NCBI GenBank assembly: GCA_963716235.1
Contig: CAVQTE010000010.1
Location: forward strand, 212,780 to 276,779
DNA: 64,000 nt
Source: Sva-07 sp963716235
GTDB taxonomy: Bacteria; Actinomycetota; Acidimicrobiia; Acidimicrobiales; Ilumatobacteraceae
Direction of reading: 5' to 3'
Shown here in pieces: positions 41,145-49,538 of the stretch (position 1 is the first letter of the stretch; each line of letters opens with the position of its first letter). Below the pieces are notes generated by a model. The model saw only the letters and a list, made by a program, of their open reading frames with translations, was not told where the DNA came from and did no database searches. The translations under genes and the position numbers were made by a program.

Positions 41145-42929
41145 ATGTCAGCGGCCGACGATCGGACGGGAGGTGCGGAGACAGCTGCACGTGATCTGGC
41201 CCTGCTCCGACGTTTCGAGCCCATCGTCCGGTTCAACGAAGGCGAATACTTCCTGCCGGCGTCGATCGAGTCATTCGTCCGAGTCGCCGAGCTGTGGGAA
41301 CGAACGGGACCTTCCGACAGACGGCTCGCCGCAGCGCGGGGCACGCTCGACGTGGACCGGCTCGTCGAGCTCACGGACGGACACCAGGCCCGGCACTACC
41401 TCCGTCTGGTCGACGGCCGACCCAGCCGAGCCGACTACTTCGCATGGCAACACCGACGTGATCGCCCACGATTCCGACCGGAGACCCGACTCGGCCGGGT
41501 CGGCGTACTCACTCGGCTCGTCGACGCCGCCGGGCGCGTGTCGCTCCTGGCTCGTGGCCGTACCCCGCGTGGCGCGCAGGCAGCTGCCGCACTGCTCGAC
41601 CGCGACCGGCCGGACCACGGCGACCACCCGTACTACGGGCGCGTCGTGCGCAGCGCCGGCTACGTCGTCCTGCAGTACTGGTTCTTCTTCTTCTTCAACG
41701 ACTGGCGCTCTCGTGCGTACGGCGTGAACGACCATGAAGGCGACTGGGAGCAGGTGACGATCTACCTCGTCGACGATGGCGCGGCAGCGGTGCATCCCGC
41801 ATGGGTTGCGTTCTCGGCCCACGACGAGCAGGGAGCTGATCTCCGTCGTCGCTGGGATGACCCCGACCTCTCGTTCGTCGACGGTCACCCGGTGGTCCAC
41901 GCCGGACTGGGATCGCATGCCGGCGCCGCGCTGGCGGGCGAGTACCTCATCACGGTTCGAACCCATCGGCTGGCTCGCCTGACAGCGGTGCTCCGTCGCG
42001 CGTCGCGCTATCTCCAGCCGTGGGCCTCCGACGACGCCGAGCGCACCGGCCTGGGCATCCCGTACGTGGAATACAACCGGGGTGACGGCGTCGCCATCGG
42101 GCCGGGCACCGCCAGCGTGTGGCGACCCGTACTGGTCGGTGACGACACACCCTGGATCCGCTCGTACACGGGACTCTGGGGCGACGACACCAACGACCCG
42201 TTCGGCGGCGAACGGGGCCCGGCCGGCCCTCGATACGAACGCAACGGCACCGTGCGCGCATCGTGGTCCGATCCGGTCGGATGGGCGGCACTCGATGCGG
42301 TCGCGCCGACCGAAGACGAACGGCGAGCCGTGATCGGTGCTCGACTCGACCAACTGGCGCTCGAAGGTCGCGACCTCGACGAGGAGCGTGAGACTCGACG
42401 AGCGAAACTGCGGGCCGACTCGATTGCCGGTCTGCGCAGCGAGAGCGTCAGCGAACGGGAACTCGCCGAGCTCGCCGCTCGAGCAACGGTCAATGCAGAC
42501 GAACGGATCCGACTTTTCAGACTGCTGGACGGCGATGTCGTCGTCGAGCACCCCCACGCTCATCTGAACCATCGCCCTGTGCCGTTGCCAACAGATCCGA
42601 CCGAGCGCAGACGCCTGCTGCGGATCTGGGCCACGATCAGCACCCCACTGCTGTTCGCGCTCGTCGCGCTGATGGTCGGATCCGACGGCCTGTCGATCCT
42701 CGGCAGCGCGTTCGCGGCGTTCCTGATCGTGCTCGGAATCGAGGCGCTCACGCGGCGGCGGTTGGCGAGTTATCTCGTGCGTGTCGTTCTTCTGCTCGCC
42801 GCGTTCTCGCTCGCCGGGCTGGTTCTTGCGGGGCTCATCGCATCGTGGCAGACCACGGTGGTCCTACTCTTGGCGTCCTTGGCCATCGTGTTCCTGTTCC
42901 TGAACCTGCGCGAACTCCGGCGGACCTGA
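41145..42929 (+). CDS. Vps62/DUF946-like protein with C-terminal membrane helices
   Basis: A 594-residue protein. The N-terminal 380 residues hold the Vps62-like pattern (VLQYWFFFFFNDWRSRAYG; NDHEGDWEQVTIYLVD with the conserved GDWE; and HAGLGSHAGA), thought to be a beta-rich, possibly phospholipid-related fold. A charged helical stretch (about 420-500) is followed by about four transmembrane helices (from 510). ATG 41145. Its stop overlaps the ATG of the next gene (TGATG), so the two membrane proteins are coupled. No activity is known; envelope lipid handling is a guess. Confidence 0.7.
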   Translation: MSAADDRTGGAETAARDLALLRRFEPIVRFNEGEYFLPASIESFVRVAELWERTGPSDRRLAAARGTLDVDRLVELTDGHQARHYLRLVDGRPSRADYFAWQHRRDRPRFRPETRLGRVGVLTRLVDAAGRVSLLARGRTPRGAQAAAALLDRDRPDHGDHPYYGRVVRSAGYVVLQYWFFFFFNDWRSRAYGVNDHEGDWEQVTIYLVDDGAAAVHPAWVAFSAHDEQGADLRRRWDDPDLSFVDGHPVVHAGLGSHAGAALAGEYLITVRTHRLARLTAVLRRASRYLQPWASDDAERTGLGIPYVEYNRGDGVAIGPGTASVWRPVLVGDDTPWIRSYTGLWGDDTNDPFGGERGPAGPRYERNGTVRASWSDPVGWAALDAVAPTEDERRAVIGARLDQLALEGRDLDEERETRRAKLRADSIAGLRSESVSERELAELAARATVNADERIRLFRLLDGDVVVEHPHAHLNHRPVPLPTDPTERRRLLRIWATISTPLLFALVALMVGSDGLSILGSAFAAFLIVLGIEALTRRRLASYLVRVVLLLAAFSLAGLVLAGLIASWQTTVVLLLASLAIVFLFLNLRELRRT

Positions 42930-45391
42930 TGACCGCAACCCCTGACTCGATCGCCGCCAACGATGCGGTCGCCGCCATGGCGGACAAACTGCGACGGGGT
43001 CTGCGGCTGTTCGCCGGTGTCGGTGATCAACCCCGGGCGCGACGCGCCACCGACGTCATCTTGCTGGTCGTCTCCTTCGTCGGCATCGTCCTCGTCGGGC
43101 TCGTCGCCATCCCCGAGCCAGGAATCTCCCGTGCTGTCACCGGGTTCTTCGCCGCGTTGCCGCACGCGCTCATCGGAATGTGGCAGCTGTTCGCCGACCT
43201 TCCCACATTGTGGGCCGTGGTCGTTCTCGTCGCTGCGTTCACACGAGGCAAGGTGAAGGTCGGGCGAGACATGCTCCTCGCCATCGTCGTCAGTGCTGCC
43301 ATGTGGCTCCTCCTGGCCCGAGTTGTCAACGGAGCGTGGCCCGAGTTCAACAACTTGTTCCGTGACGTACAGCCTCCACCGGTGTTCCCCTCGGCGCGAC
43401 TCGGCATCCCGACGGCGTTGATCATCACAGCGTCGCCCCACCTGGTCCGGCCCGCCCGTCGATTCGGGTACACGGTCATCGTGCTCGGCTCGATCGGCGC
43501 CGTCGCGCTCGGAGCCAGCTCGACGCTGGGTGTGTTGGCGGCGCTGTTGTCCGCTGCCGGTGCAGCGGCAATCGTCCATCTCATCGTCGGGTCGAGCGCG
43601 GGACGACCGAGCCTCGACGATGTCCGGTTTGCGTTGGCCGACATGAAGATCGCCGTGACCGGGCTCGGCGCGGCCGACCGCCAGGACGCCGGTCACTTCG
43701 CCGTTGCGGCGCAGGGCGCCGACGGAAGCGAACTGATCGTGAAGCTGTACGGACGCGACGCCCACGACGCCGCACTCGTGTCGACGGTGTGGCGCACCAT
43801 CTGGCTCCGTCAGCCCGGATCGCCGGTCGGGTTCGGCCGACTGCGCCAGGTCGAGCACGAAGCGTTGCTGACACTCCTGGCGGCGCAGGCCGGCATCGCC
43901 ACCGATTCCGTCGTGACCGCCGGCGCCACCCACACCGACGATGCCGTGCTCGTGCTGCGCCGCACCGGCACACTGCTCGTCGAGCCGGACCGGTTCGGCC
44001 ACGAGGTCACACAGGTCGATCCACCCTTCGTCGGCGACGACGGTCGTCGACGACTCCGGGAACTCTGGCAGCTCGTCGCCACCCTGCACGACAACGGCAT
44101 CGCACACGGCAAGCTCGATGAAGCCCACCTCGTCGCCGATGACGGCCGCATCGGTCTCGTCGACTTCCGCGGCGCCTCGGTGGCGCCAACGCCCGCCCAG
44201 TTGCGCAGCGACGACGCGCAACTCTTCATCACTTCGATCGGCCTCTTCGGACACGAACTGGCGATCAACGGCCTCGTCGAGCATCGATCGGCCGAGCAGA
44301 TCGAGGGGCTGCTCCCCTACCTCCAGCCAACGGCGCTGACCACCGACCAGCGGCGGATGATGAAGGTGCTCGACATCGACCTGGATCAGTTGCGCACGGA
44401 GGTCGCCGAGGCATCCGGCGTCGAGTCTCCTCCCTTGATCCAGATGCGCCGCTTCACGTTCGGCTCCGTCATGAAGGTGGCCCTACCGGCGCTGGCCGTC
44501 CTGATGCTGCTCTCCGCCCTAGCCGGCTTCGACCTCGAGGCATTCCTCAACTCGTTGCAGGACGCCGCGTGGTGGCTCGTCGTGATCGGCTTCGTGGTCG
44601 CGCAGCTCCCCCGCGTCGCCCAGGCGGTGTCCACGCTGGGTGCGGCACCGATCCCGTTGCCACTCGGTCCCGTCTACGCGCTCCAGCTCGCGATCTCGTA
44701 CATCAACCTCGCGATCCCCACGGCCGCCGCCCGGATCGCGGTGAACGTGCGCTTCTTCCAACGCCAAGGTGTCCCACCGGGAGCAGCGGTTGCGACCGGC
44801 GCGCTCGATGGTGTCAGTGGCTTCATCGTGCAGGCGGTGTTGCTGGGCTCCTTGCTGCTGTTCAGCGGCCTGTCGCTCGATGTCGACCTCGACGGCCCGG
44901 CCTCGAAGGCGCTCCGGATCGCATGGATGGTCGGCGTGGTCCTGGCCGTCGTGGTGGTCGTGATCCTCGCGATTCCTCGACTGCGCAGGTACGTACTGGG
45001 CGGGGTCCGCAAGACAGCCCACGAAGCCTTCACCGTGCTGCGAGGTCTGCGATCACCACGGCGCCTCGTGATGCTTTTCGGCGGCAACCTCGTGGCCGAG
45101 CTGCTGTTCGCTCTCGCGCTCGGTGTCTTCGTGCAAGCGTTCGGGTACTCGCTCGAACTCCACGAGTTGCTCTTCATCAACATGAGCGTGTCGCTGCTCG
45201 CCGGCCTGCTCCCGGTGCCAGGGGGCGTCGGCGTCACCGAGGGCGGGTTGATCTTCGGACTGACCTCATTCGGTGTGCCTCAGGAGGCGGCGTTCGCCGC
45301 CGTGATGCTGTACCGCTTCTCCACCTTCTACACGCCGCCGACGTGGGGATTCTTCTCACTGAAGTGGCTCGAACGGAACCGGTACCTCTGA
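42929..45391 (+). CDS. Membrane fusion: kinase-like domain plus LPG-synthase-type flippase
   Basis: An 820-residue protein in three parts: an N-terminal membrane domain (about 1-215, five to six helices), a cytosolic kinase-like domain (about 220-500; LIVKLYGRDAHD as Lys strand, VEHEALLTLLAAQAG, then IAHGKLDEAHLV and VDFRGAS), and a C-terminal UPF0104/LPG_synthase_TM domain (about 520-820; LPVPGGVGVTEGG). The HGKLD has no Asp at the catalytic position (usual HGDLH), so the kinase part may be inactive or regulatory. The flippase-like part is related to the MprF membrane domain and AglD. Coupled to the Vps62-like gene. Lipid or glycolipid transport regulated by a pseudokinase is plausible. Confidence 0.75.
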   Translation: MTATPDSIAANDAVAAMADKLRRGLRLFAGVGDQPRARRATDVILLVVSFVGIVLVGLVAIPEPGISRAVTGFFAALPHALIGMWQLFADLPTLWAVVVLVAAFTRGKVKVGRDMLLAIVVSAAMWLLLARVVNGAWPEFNNLFRDVQPPPVFPSARLGIPTALIITASPHLVRPARRFGYTVIVLGSIGAVALGASSTLGVLAALLSAAGAAAIVHLIVGSSAGRPSLDDVRFALADMKIAVTGLGAADRQDAGHFAVAAQGADGSELIVKLYGRDAHDAALVSTVWRTIWLRQPGSPVGFGRLRQVEHEALLTLLAAQAGIATDSVVTAGATHTDDAVLVLRRTGTLLVEPDRFGHEVTQVDPPFVGDDGRRRLRELWQLVATLHDNGIAHGKLDEAHLVADDGRIGLVDFRGASVAPTPAQLRSDDAQLFITSIGLFGHELAINGLVEHRSAEQIEGLLPYLQPTALTTDQRRMMKVLDIDLDQLRTEVAEASGVESPPLIQMRRFTFGSVMKVALPALAVLMLLSALAGFDLEAFLNSLQDAAWWLVVIGFVVAQLPRVAQAVSTLGAAPIPLPLGPVYALQLAISYINLAIPTAAARIAVNVRFFQRQGVPPGAAVATGALDGVSGFIVQAVLLGSLLLFSGLSLDVDLDGPASKALRIAWMVGVVLAVVVVVILAIPRLRRYVLGGVRKTAHEAFTVLRGLRSPRRLVMLFGGNLVAELLFALALGVFVQAFGYSLELHELLFINMSVSLLAGLLPVPGGVGVTEGGLIFGLTSFGVPQEAAFAAVMLYRFSTFYTPPTWGFFSLKWLERNRYL

Positions 45392-45406
45392 GCGGATCCG
45401 CCCGCC

Positions 45407-45970
45407 TCAGCGGGCGCGGAATCGAGCGGTGTACTCCCACGACCACCCGCGGGACTCGTCGAATTCGAAGCCGTGGGGTTCGACCAGGCTCCGGAGCGCG
45501 TGACGTTTGATGAAGTCGCCGTCACGTCGCGTCTCGGCGAAGAAGGCCACGCCATCGGGCCGGAGCACTCTCCGACACTCTGCGACGCACGCGTCGCGGT
45601 CGGGAACCTCACCCAGCATGAGCACGATCACCACGGCATCGAACGTGCCACTGTCCAAGGGGAGGCGGGTGGCGTCTGCCTGGACGAATCGGACGTTGTG
45701 GTGGGCCACGACTCGGTCGCGGGCGTGTACGAGCATCGGATGCTGCAGGTCGGCGAGAACCAACTGTCCTGAGGGAACCACCGCCGCCAGTGACGGGCTG
45801 AAGTAGCCAGGTCCACAGCCGAGTTCCAGCACCCACGAGTCCGCGGAGACACCGAGGCGGGCCGCCAGGCGGGTCGGTGACTGGACCACCCGCCGCACCG
45901 GATTCAGCAATGAAGCAGCTTTCGACGCCGGGAACACCTTGCCGCGCCCGACGCCGAACTCCGTGGTCAT
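45407..45970 (-). CDS. Class I SAM-dependent methyltransferase
   Basis: A 187-residue methyltransferase of the UbiE/Methyltransf_11 type: VLELGCGPGYFSPSLA (motif I), LADLQHPMLVHARDRV (motif II), RFVQADATRLPLDSGTFDAV (motif III/IV) and CRRVLRPDGVAFFAE (motif VI). Start ATG 45970 lies 6 bases after the P450 stop, so the two are probably co-transcribed and may modify the same product. Substrate unknown. Confidence 0.87.
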   Translation of the reverse strand: MTTEFGVGRGKVFPASKAASLLNPVRRVVQSPTRLAARLGVSADSWVLELGCGPGYFSPSLAAVVPSGQLVLADLQHPMLVHARDRVVAHHNVRFVQADATRLPLDSGTFDAVVIVLMLGEVPDRDACVAECRRVLRPDGVAFFAETRRDGDFIKRHALRSLVEPHGFEFDESRGWSWEYTARFRAR

Positions 45971-45976
45971 CGGCGC

Positions 45977-47287
45977 TCAGGTCTCGTCACGCAACGTGTA
46001 CCGGATCGGGAGAGTCTTGTGGCCTCCGACGAAGGTGGTCTGCATCGTCGTGGGTGTACCGGCGAGCTCGACCGACTCGATGAGCGGCACGATGCGGTTG
46101 AACAGCGACCGCAGTTCCATGCGGGCCAGCTGGGCGCCCATGCAGAAGTGCTTGCCGAACCCGAACGAGATCTGGCGATCCGCGTTGTGGCGTTCGATGT
46201 CGAAGCGCAGCGGGTCGTCGAACACCTTGGGATCGAGATTGGCGCCCTTGTACGACAGGTAGACCAGGTCACCTGCGTGGAGCTCATGTCCGTGCAGTTC
46301 GGTGTCGGCGGTGGCCGTTCGCATGAAGTGACGCACGGGCGCGGTCCAGCGAATCATCTCCTCGATCGCGTTGTTCAGCAGCTCGGGTCGTTCCTGGAGG
46401 AGATGCAGCTGGTCGGGATGATCGACGAGTGCCCGGAAACCTCCTGCCATGGCACTCGACGTGGTGTCGTGGCCGGCGGTGGCCACGATGACGTAGTAGC
46501 CGATCGTCTCGAGGTCGCCGAGCGGATCGTCGCCGATCCGACCGTTGGCGATGAGCGAGGCGAGGTCGTCGGTGGGATGCGCTCGACGGTCGGCGGTGAC
46601 GCCGGCGAAGTAGCCGACGAAGTCCATCAGCACCGCGGCGATCGCTTCGGGACTCAGCTCCTCACGCTGCAGATCGGGATCCTCCCCGCCGAAGAGCTGC
46701 TGGGTCAACGTCAGCATCCGTGGATAGTCCTCCTCGGGAAGGCCGAGGATCTTCAGGATCACGTGCAACGGGTATGGGAGCGCGACGTCGATGGAGAAGT
46801 CGAGTTCGCCGCCGGCATCGCGGATCGTCTGCAGGGCCCGGTCACTCAGCTCGTCGAGACGACTGTCGAGACGCGCCAGGCTCGCCGGCTTGAACTGCGG
46901 CAACCCCAGCTTGCGATAGGCGGTGTGCTCGTCACCATCCATGTGGATCAACGTCTTCAGCTCGACCAGCGGTGGCGTGTCGAGCGCTTCCTGGGTCGTG
47001 AGCACGGGCGCCGGGCCGTTGGTGAAGAGTTCGGGTTGGCGCTCGACCTCCAGTACGGCAGCGTGATCCAGAACCGCAAGGATGCGCGGAAAGCCCTCGC
47101 GCTCGATCCGATAGAAACCGCCCTGCTCCTCATGGATCCGCAGCGCCGTGCGGTTCCAGTCGTCGAGATCGCCCCAGCGGACGTTGTCGGTGAAGATGTC
47201 ATCGGCCGCCGGCCGCCCGATGCCCACGGGCATCTCGTCGGCCACTATCTGGACAGGTGACTCTGTGATCTGTTCGTCGTGACGCAT
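45977..47287 (-). CDS. Cytochrome P450
   Basis: A 436-residue P450 with I-helix oxygen-activating AGHDTTS, K-helix ExxR (EEMIRW), and haem Cys in FGFGKHFCMGAQLAR. The overall pattern (EEQGGFYRI region, DDLASLIAN) is like CYP125/CYP142/CYP124-type actinobacterial enzymes that oxidise sterol or fatty side chains, but the exact family is not assigned. No reductase gene is adjacent; the FAD reductase at 17.6 kb could serve. ATG 47287. Same strand and 6 bases upstream of the methyltransferase. Confidence 0.92.
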   Translation of the reverse strand: MRHDEQITESPVQIVADEMPVGIGRPAADDIFTDNVRWGDLDDWNRTALRIHEEQGGFYRIEREGFPRILAVLDHAAVLEVERQPELFTNGPAPVLTTQEALDTPPLVELKTLIHMDGDEHTAYRKLGLPQFKPASLARLDSRLDELSDRALQTIRDAGGELDFSIDVALPYPLHVILKILGLPEEDYPRMLTLTQQLFGGEDPDLQREELSPEAIAAVLMDFVGYFAGVTADRRAHPTDDLASLIANGRIGDDPLGDLETIGYYVIVATAGHDTTSSAMAGGFRALVDHPDQLHLLQERPELLNNAIEEMIRWTAPVRHFMRTATADTELHGHELHAGDLVYLSYKGANLDPKVFDDPLRFDIERHNADRQISFGFGKHFCMGAQLARMELRSLFNRIVPLIESVELAGTPTTMQTTFVGGHKTLPIRYTLRDET

Positions 47288-47356
47288 GTGAGGAGTTGAT
47301 CAGATCACGGGTCGGGCACTGCGGCCGGAGGCGGATTCCCTCGTAAACCGAACGGC

Positions 47357-47470
47357 TCAGAAGTGTGGACGTGCCGGTGTTCCGTCGGCGTCGGCCTGCC
47401 GATCTGCGAGTCGACGCGTGTCGAACCGGTCCTGGAACTCCCGCTGACCTTCGTGATACCGATTCGTCAT
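47357..47470 (-). pseudogene. 37-residue N-terminal remnant of a PNPOx-type oxidase
   Basis: ATG 47470 overlaps the stop of the F420-type gene (ATGA) and reads 37 codons to TGA at 47357. The start (RYHEGQREFQDRFDTRRLAD) resembles the N-terminus of actinobacterial pyridoxamine-phosphate-oxidase-like proteins, but the rest of that family is missing and only 69 bases separate it from the P450. Most likely a truncated relic; a real small protein coupled to the F420-type gene is an alternative. Confidence 0.5.
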
Positions 47471-47946
47471 CGGACGAGCACGTCGCGTGGTTCAAAGACG
47501 ATCACGGGCGTGTCGGCCGAGCGCGAGTCGGCATAGGCGTCGAGCCCCTCGTCGATCTCGGCCCACAGCCGCCACAGTCGATCGCGCTCGTCGCCCTCGA
47601 CCCTGCGGGCGCGCACCGGGCGCTCCGACTGACCCTTGAGGCGGATGACGACGTCGGGGTGCGCCTCGAGGTTGAGCCACCACGCCGGCTGGCCCTCGTC
47701 CCAGCCGTTCATCGCCAGCACGACAGGGTTCGAGCCGTCCTCGATGTACCCGACGATGACGCCGCGTTGCCGGCCGGACTCCCGGCCGATCGTCGTGAGG
47801 TGCATTGCGCCCCAGCCGCGCTTGCTCTTCGGGGTCCATAGGACGCGCCCGCCGATGAGTCGGTAGAAGAACCGGTGGCCACGCCAGAAGAGGTGCTTGA
47901 ACCACACTGGCGGCAACTTCGCTGGCTCGGTCGTCTGGGTGCCCAT
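47467..47946 (-). CDS. F420-type nitroreductase-family protein (DUF385)
   Basis: A 159-residue Ddn-like protein: HLTTIGRESGRQRGVIVGY for cofactor binding, PAWWLNLEAHPDVVIRLKG, and a C-terminal segment LWAEIDEGLDAYADSR. An N-terminal helix (FKHLFWRGHRFFYRLIG) may touch the membrane, as in other members. ATG 47946 has the ribosome site AGGGAGAG. Located upstream of the P450 on the same strand, so it may reduce a product or substrate of that cluster. Confidence 0.85.
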   Translation of the reverse strand: MGTQTTEPAKLPPVWFKHLFWRGHRFFYRLIGGRVLWTPKSKRGWGAMHLTTIGRESGRQRGVIVGYIEDGSNPVVLAMNGWDEGQPAWWLNLEAHPDVVIRLKGQSERPVRARRVEGDERDRLWRLWAEIDEGLDAYADSRSADTPVIVFEPRDVLVR

Positions 47947-48256
47947 GCCACTCTCCCTTCACCGTTGACCCCTCGCCCCCAGCGTGAACCCCGGGGCAGG
48001 AAGAGGGTAGAGCCCAACGACCAATGCTCAGCGGGAACAGCGCACCAAGCGACGCGTGCCAGCACTGGCGAATGCCGCGCGGCGATATCACAGCACACGT
48101 CAGCACGCACAATCACCGTGCAAACCCGACAGAGGGTGACCGACGGCGGCCCGGGTGCGGCGCCACATAGTCCGGTCGGTTGGCTGAGCGGGCAGCATCG
48201 GCGAATACAACGAGACTCAGTGCCACATCGAACAGGCGCCGCCGCCACACCGTGAA
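47947..48256. other. 310-base intergenic stretch, no gene seen
   Basis: Between the F420-type gene and the GNAT gene, both on the minus strand. It holds the promoter area of the F420-type gene near its left end. I see no tRNA, terminator or credible small gene; open frames here are antisense-like. A CGATATCA-CAGCACAC string at about 48083 has a weak likeness to sequence at 59064, noted but not interpreted. Confidence 0.5.
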
Positions 48257-48688
48257 CTAGCGAGCTCCGTATTCGATGGTTGCAAATGGCCAGTCGGTCC
48301 CGAGCCACGTCGAGATGGCTTGCCAGGTGACGAGGTCCATCTCCGCGCGGCTCGCTCGCACCCATGAGCTCACCGATGCGTCTGTCTTCTGCGATGGGTA
48401 GATGTAGACACATCCGATCACGTCGTCGCCATCGAGAATCGAGTACGTGAACCCAGAGCGATTCTCGAAGTCCCTCGCGTGTCGCTCCAAGTCGGCGAGG
48501 TTGGCCTCGAGCGTCATCGGCGTGGGCCAGGCGCCGTGCGGGAAGTCGGGGGTCTGCCGGATGTGGTCGATACTCGACATCCATGCGTCGTGGTCTCGTT
48601 CGTTGTGTTGGGGTCCCAAGGGTTCCAATCGGAAACCGGGACCTTCGAAGCTGAGCGGCACGACGAAGGAATCTGCTACGAGACTCAT
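48257..48688 (-). CDS. GNAT-family acetyltransferase-like protein
   Basis: A 143-residue protein with the GNAT beginning RLEPLGPQHNERDHDAW and the core strands FTYSILDGDDVIGCVYIYP and VSSWVRASRAEMD; the acetyl-CoA loop is poorly kept (no clear RxxGxG/A), so activity is uncertain. It matches a family of small GNAT proteins in actinobacteria. ATG 48688. It is the last intact gene before the tRNA fragment at 48.75 kb, hence probably the last host gene left of the island. Confidence 0.72.
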   Translation of the reverse strand: MSLVADSFVVPLSFEGPGFRLEPLGPQHNERDHDAWMSSIDHIRQTPDFPHGAWPTPMTLEANLADLERHARDFENRSGFTYSILDGDDVIGCVYIYPSQKTDASVSSWVRASRAEMDLVTWQAISTWLGTDWPFATIEYGAR

Positions 48689-48753
48689 GTGGTCATGGTA
48701 GGTGCCGAGCAGTTTGCCGGAGTGCCGATCAGGCTGTCACGCCTGGTCAGACC

Positions 48754-48798
48754 TGGTGGAGACGATGGGAATCGAACCCACGACCCCCTGCTTGCAAA
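48754..48798 (-). mobile_element. tRNA-Ala(TGC) 3' fragment: probable island attachment site
   Basis: On the minus strand this is the 3' half of a tRNA, from the anticodon loop TTTGCAA (anticodon TGC) through GCAGG, variable loop GGGTC, T-arm GTGGG-TTCGATT-CCCAT, acceptor CGTCTCC, A73 and an encoded CCA. U70 is compatible with the G3-U70 alanine identity pair. No 5' half is found. Such fragments mark where an integrase placed an element into a tRNA gene; by orientation the element lies to the right and the intact tRNA-Ala should be beyond the window. Confidence 0.8.
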
Positions 48799-48896
48799 TC
48801 CGAAAAATGGCGATATCGGCGAGTTCCGGTTCGTACCGGATCGTGTCAGATTATGCCATCTAGCAGGGATGATGTGTGGACAGGTTGACAGTAGTC

Positions 48897-48950
48897 GGAC
48901 AGGGCGACACAGCCCGGTGCACCTCGGATTGATACTTTTCTGATACATCG
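48897..48950 (+). repeat. 54-base imperfect direct repeat, copy 1
   Basis: Matches 49302-49355 at 44 of 54 positions without gaps; shared words are GATAC/GACAC-AGC, CGGTGCAC, TCGGAT and the terminal CTGATACATCG. The last ten bases TGATACATCG recur elsewhere in the island. Confidence 0.7.
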
Positions 48951-49301
48951 ACGGCTGCCGAAAACGGCGAACAACCCCCTGTCGGCGGCAGCGGACCGTG
49001 ACGAGACGTATCACCAACCCTCGATGTATCAAGACGACAGCCGAGATGTATCAAACGAGGGTCGAGATTAATCAGCGACCGCCTCACAGGCGTCAGGGGG
49101 TCGCAGGCCCTGCCGCCGCCGAGTTGCTCCGTTCGTCAATCACAAGCTTGAGATGAAGCGCCCAGGCGACATTATGCGGTGGCCCGATCACACCTGGAGG
49201 CCGCACAGTTCGCCGGAAGCGCAGTGCACCGCGGAGCCCTTCGGCTCGTGACTATGAGCGTCGTATCGGCCGTTCGCTACCAGGACGTGGTCCTCATCGC
49301 T

Positions 49302-49355
49302 GGACGGGCCGATACAGCTCGGTGCACGTCGGATCGGCACATCTCTGATACATCG
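49302..49355 (+). repeat. 54-base imperfect direct repeat, copy 2
   Basis: Second copy, 405 bases to the right of the first and in the same orientation, upstream of the metal-transporter operon end. Ends with the same TGATACATCG word as copy 1. Confidence 0.7.
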
Positions 49356-49538
49356 GTGCCTCGCTCACGCGCTGGCGATGGTGGCACCGCGTTTCACTGA
49401 TGTTGACCAGCGATGTGTCGGGCACTGCTGAGGTAGGAGCCTGTGGTCGTTGGGGGTCCCGCTCGACTACCGAGTACGCGCGGAGGATGGTCGTGATGTT
49501 CTCAGTCCATCAACGAGAGATGCACTCTTCCGACGATG

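Larger units (their letters stand above)
48799..49538. other. 740-base gene-free left end of the island
   Basis: No credible gene: frames are short and antisense-like, with AT content higher than the flanks. It holds a 54-base imperfect repeat pair and several copies of the word TGATACATCG (or its complement). No integrase gene is present at this end. It may be remnants of the element's border or a region of regulatory sites. Confidence 0.55.

Noticed and set aside
48754..48798. A complete tRNA-Ala gene
   Set aside because: No D-arm or 5' acceptor strand is present upstream; only the 3' half from the anticodon loop exists.
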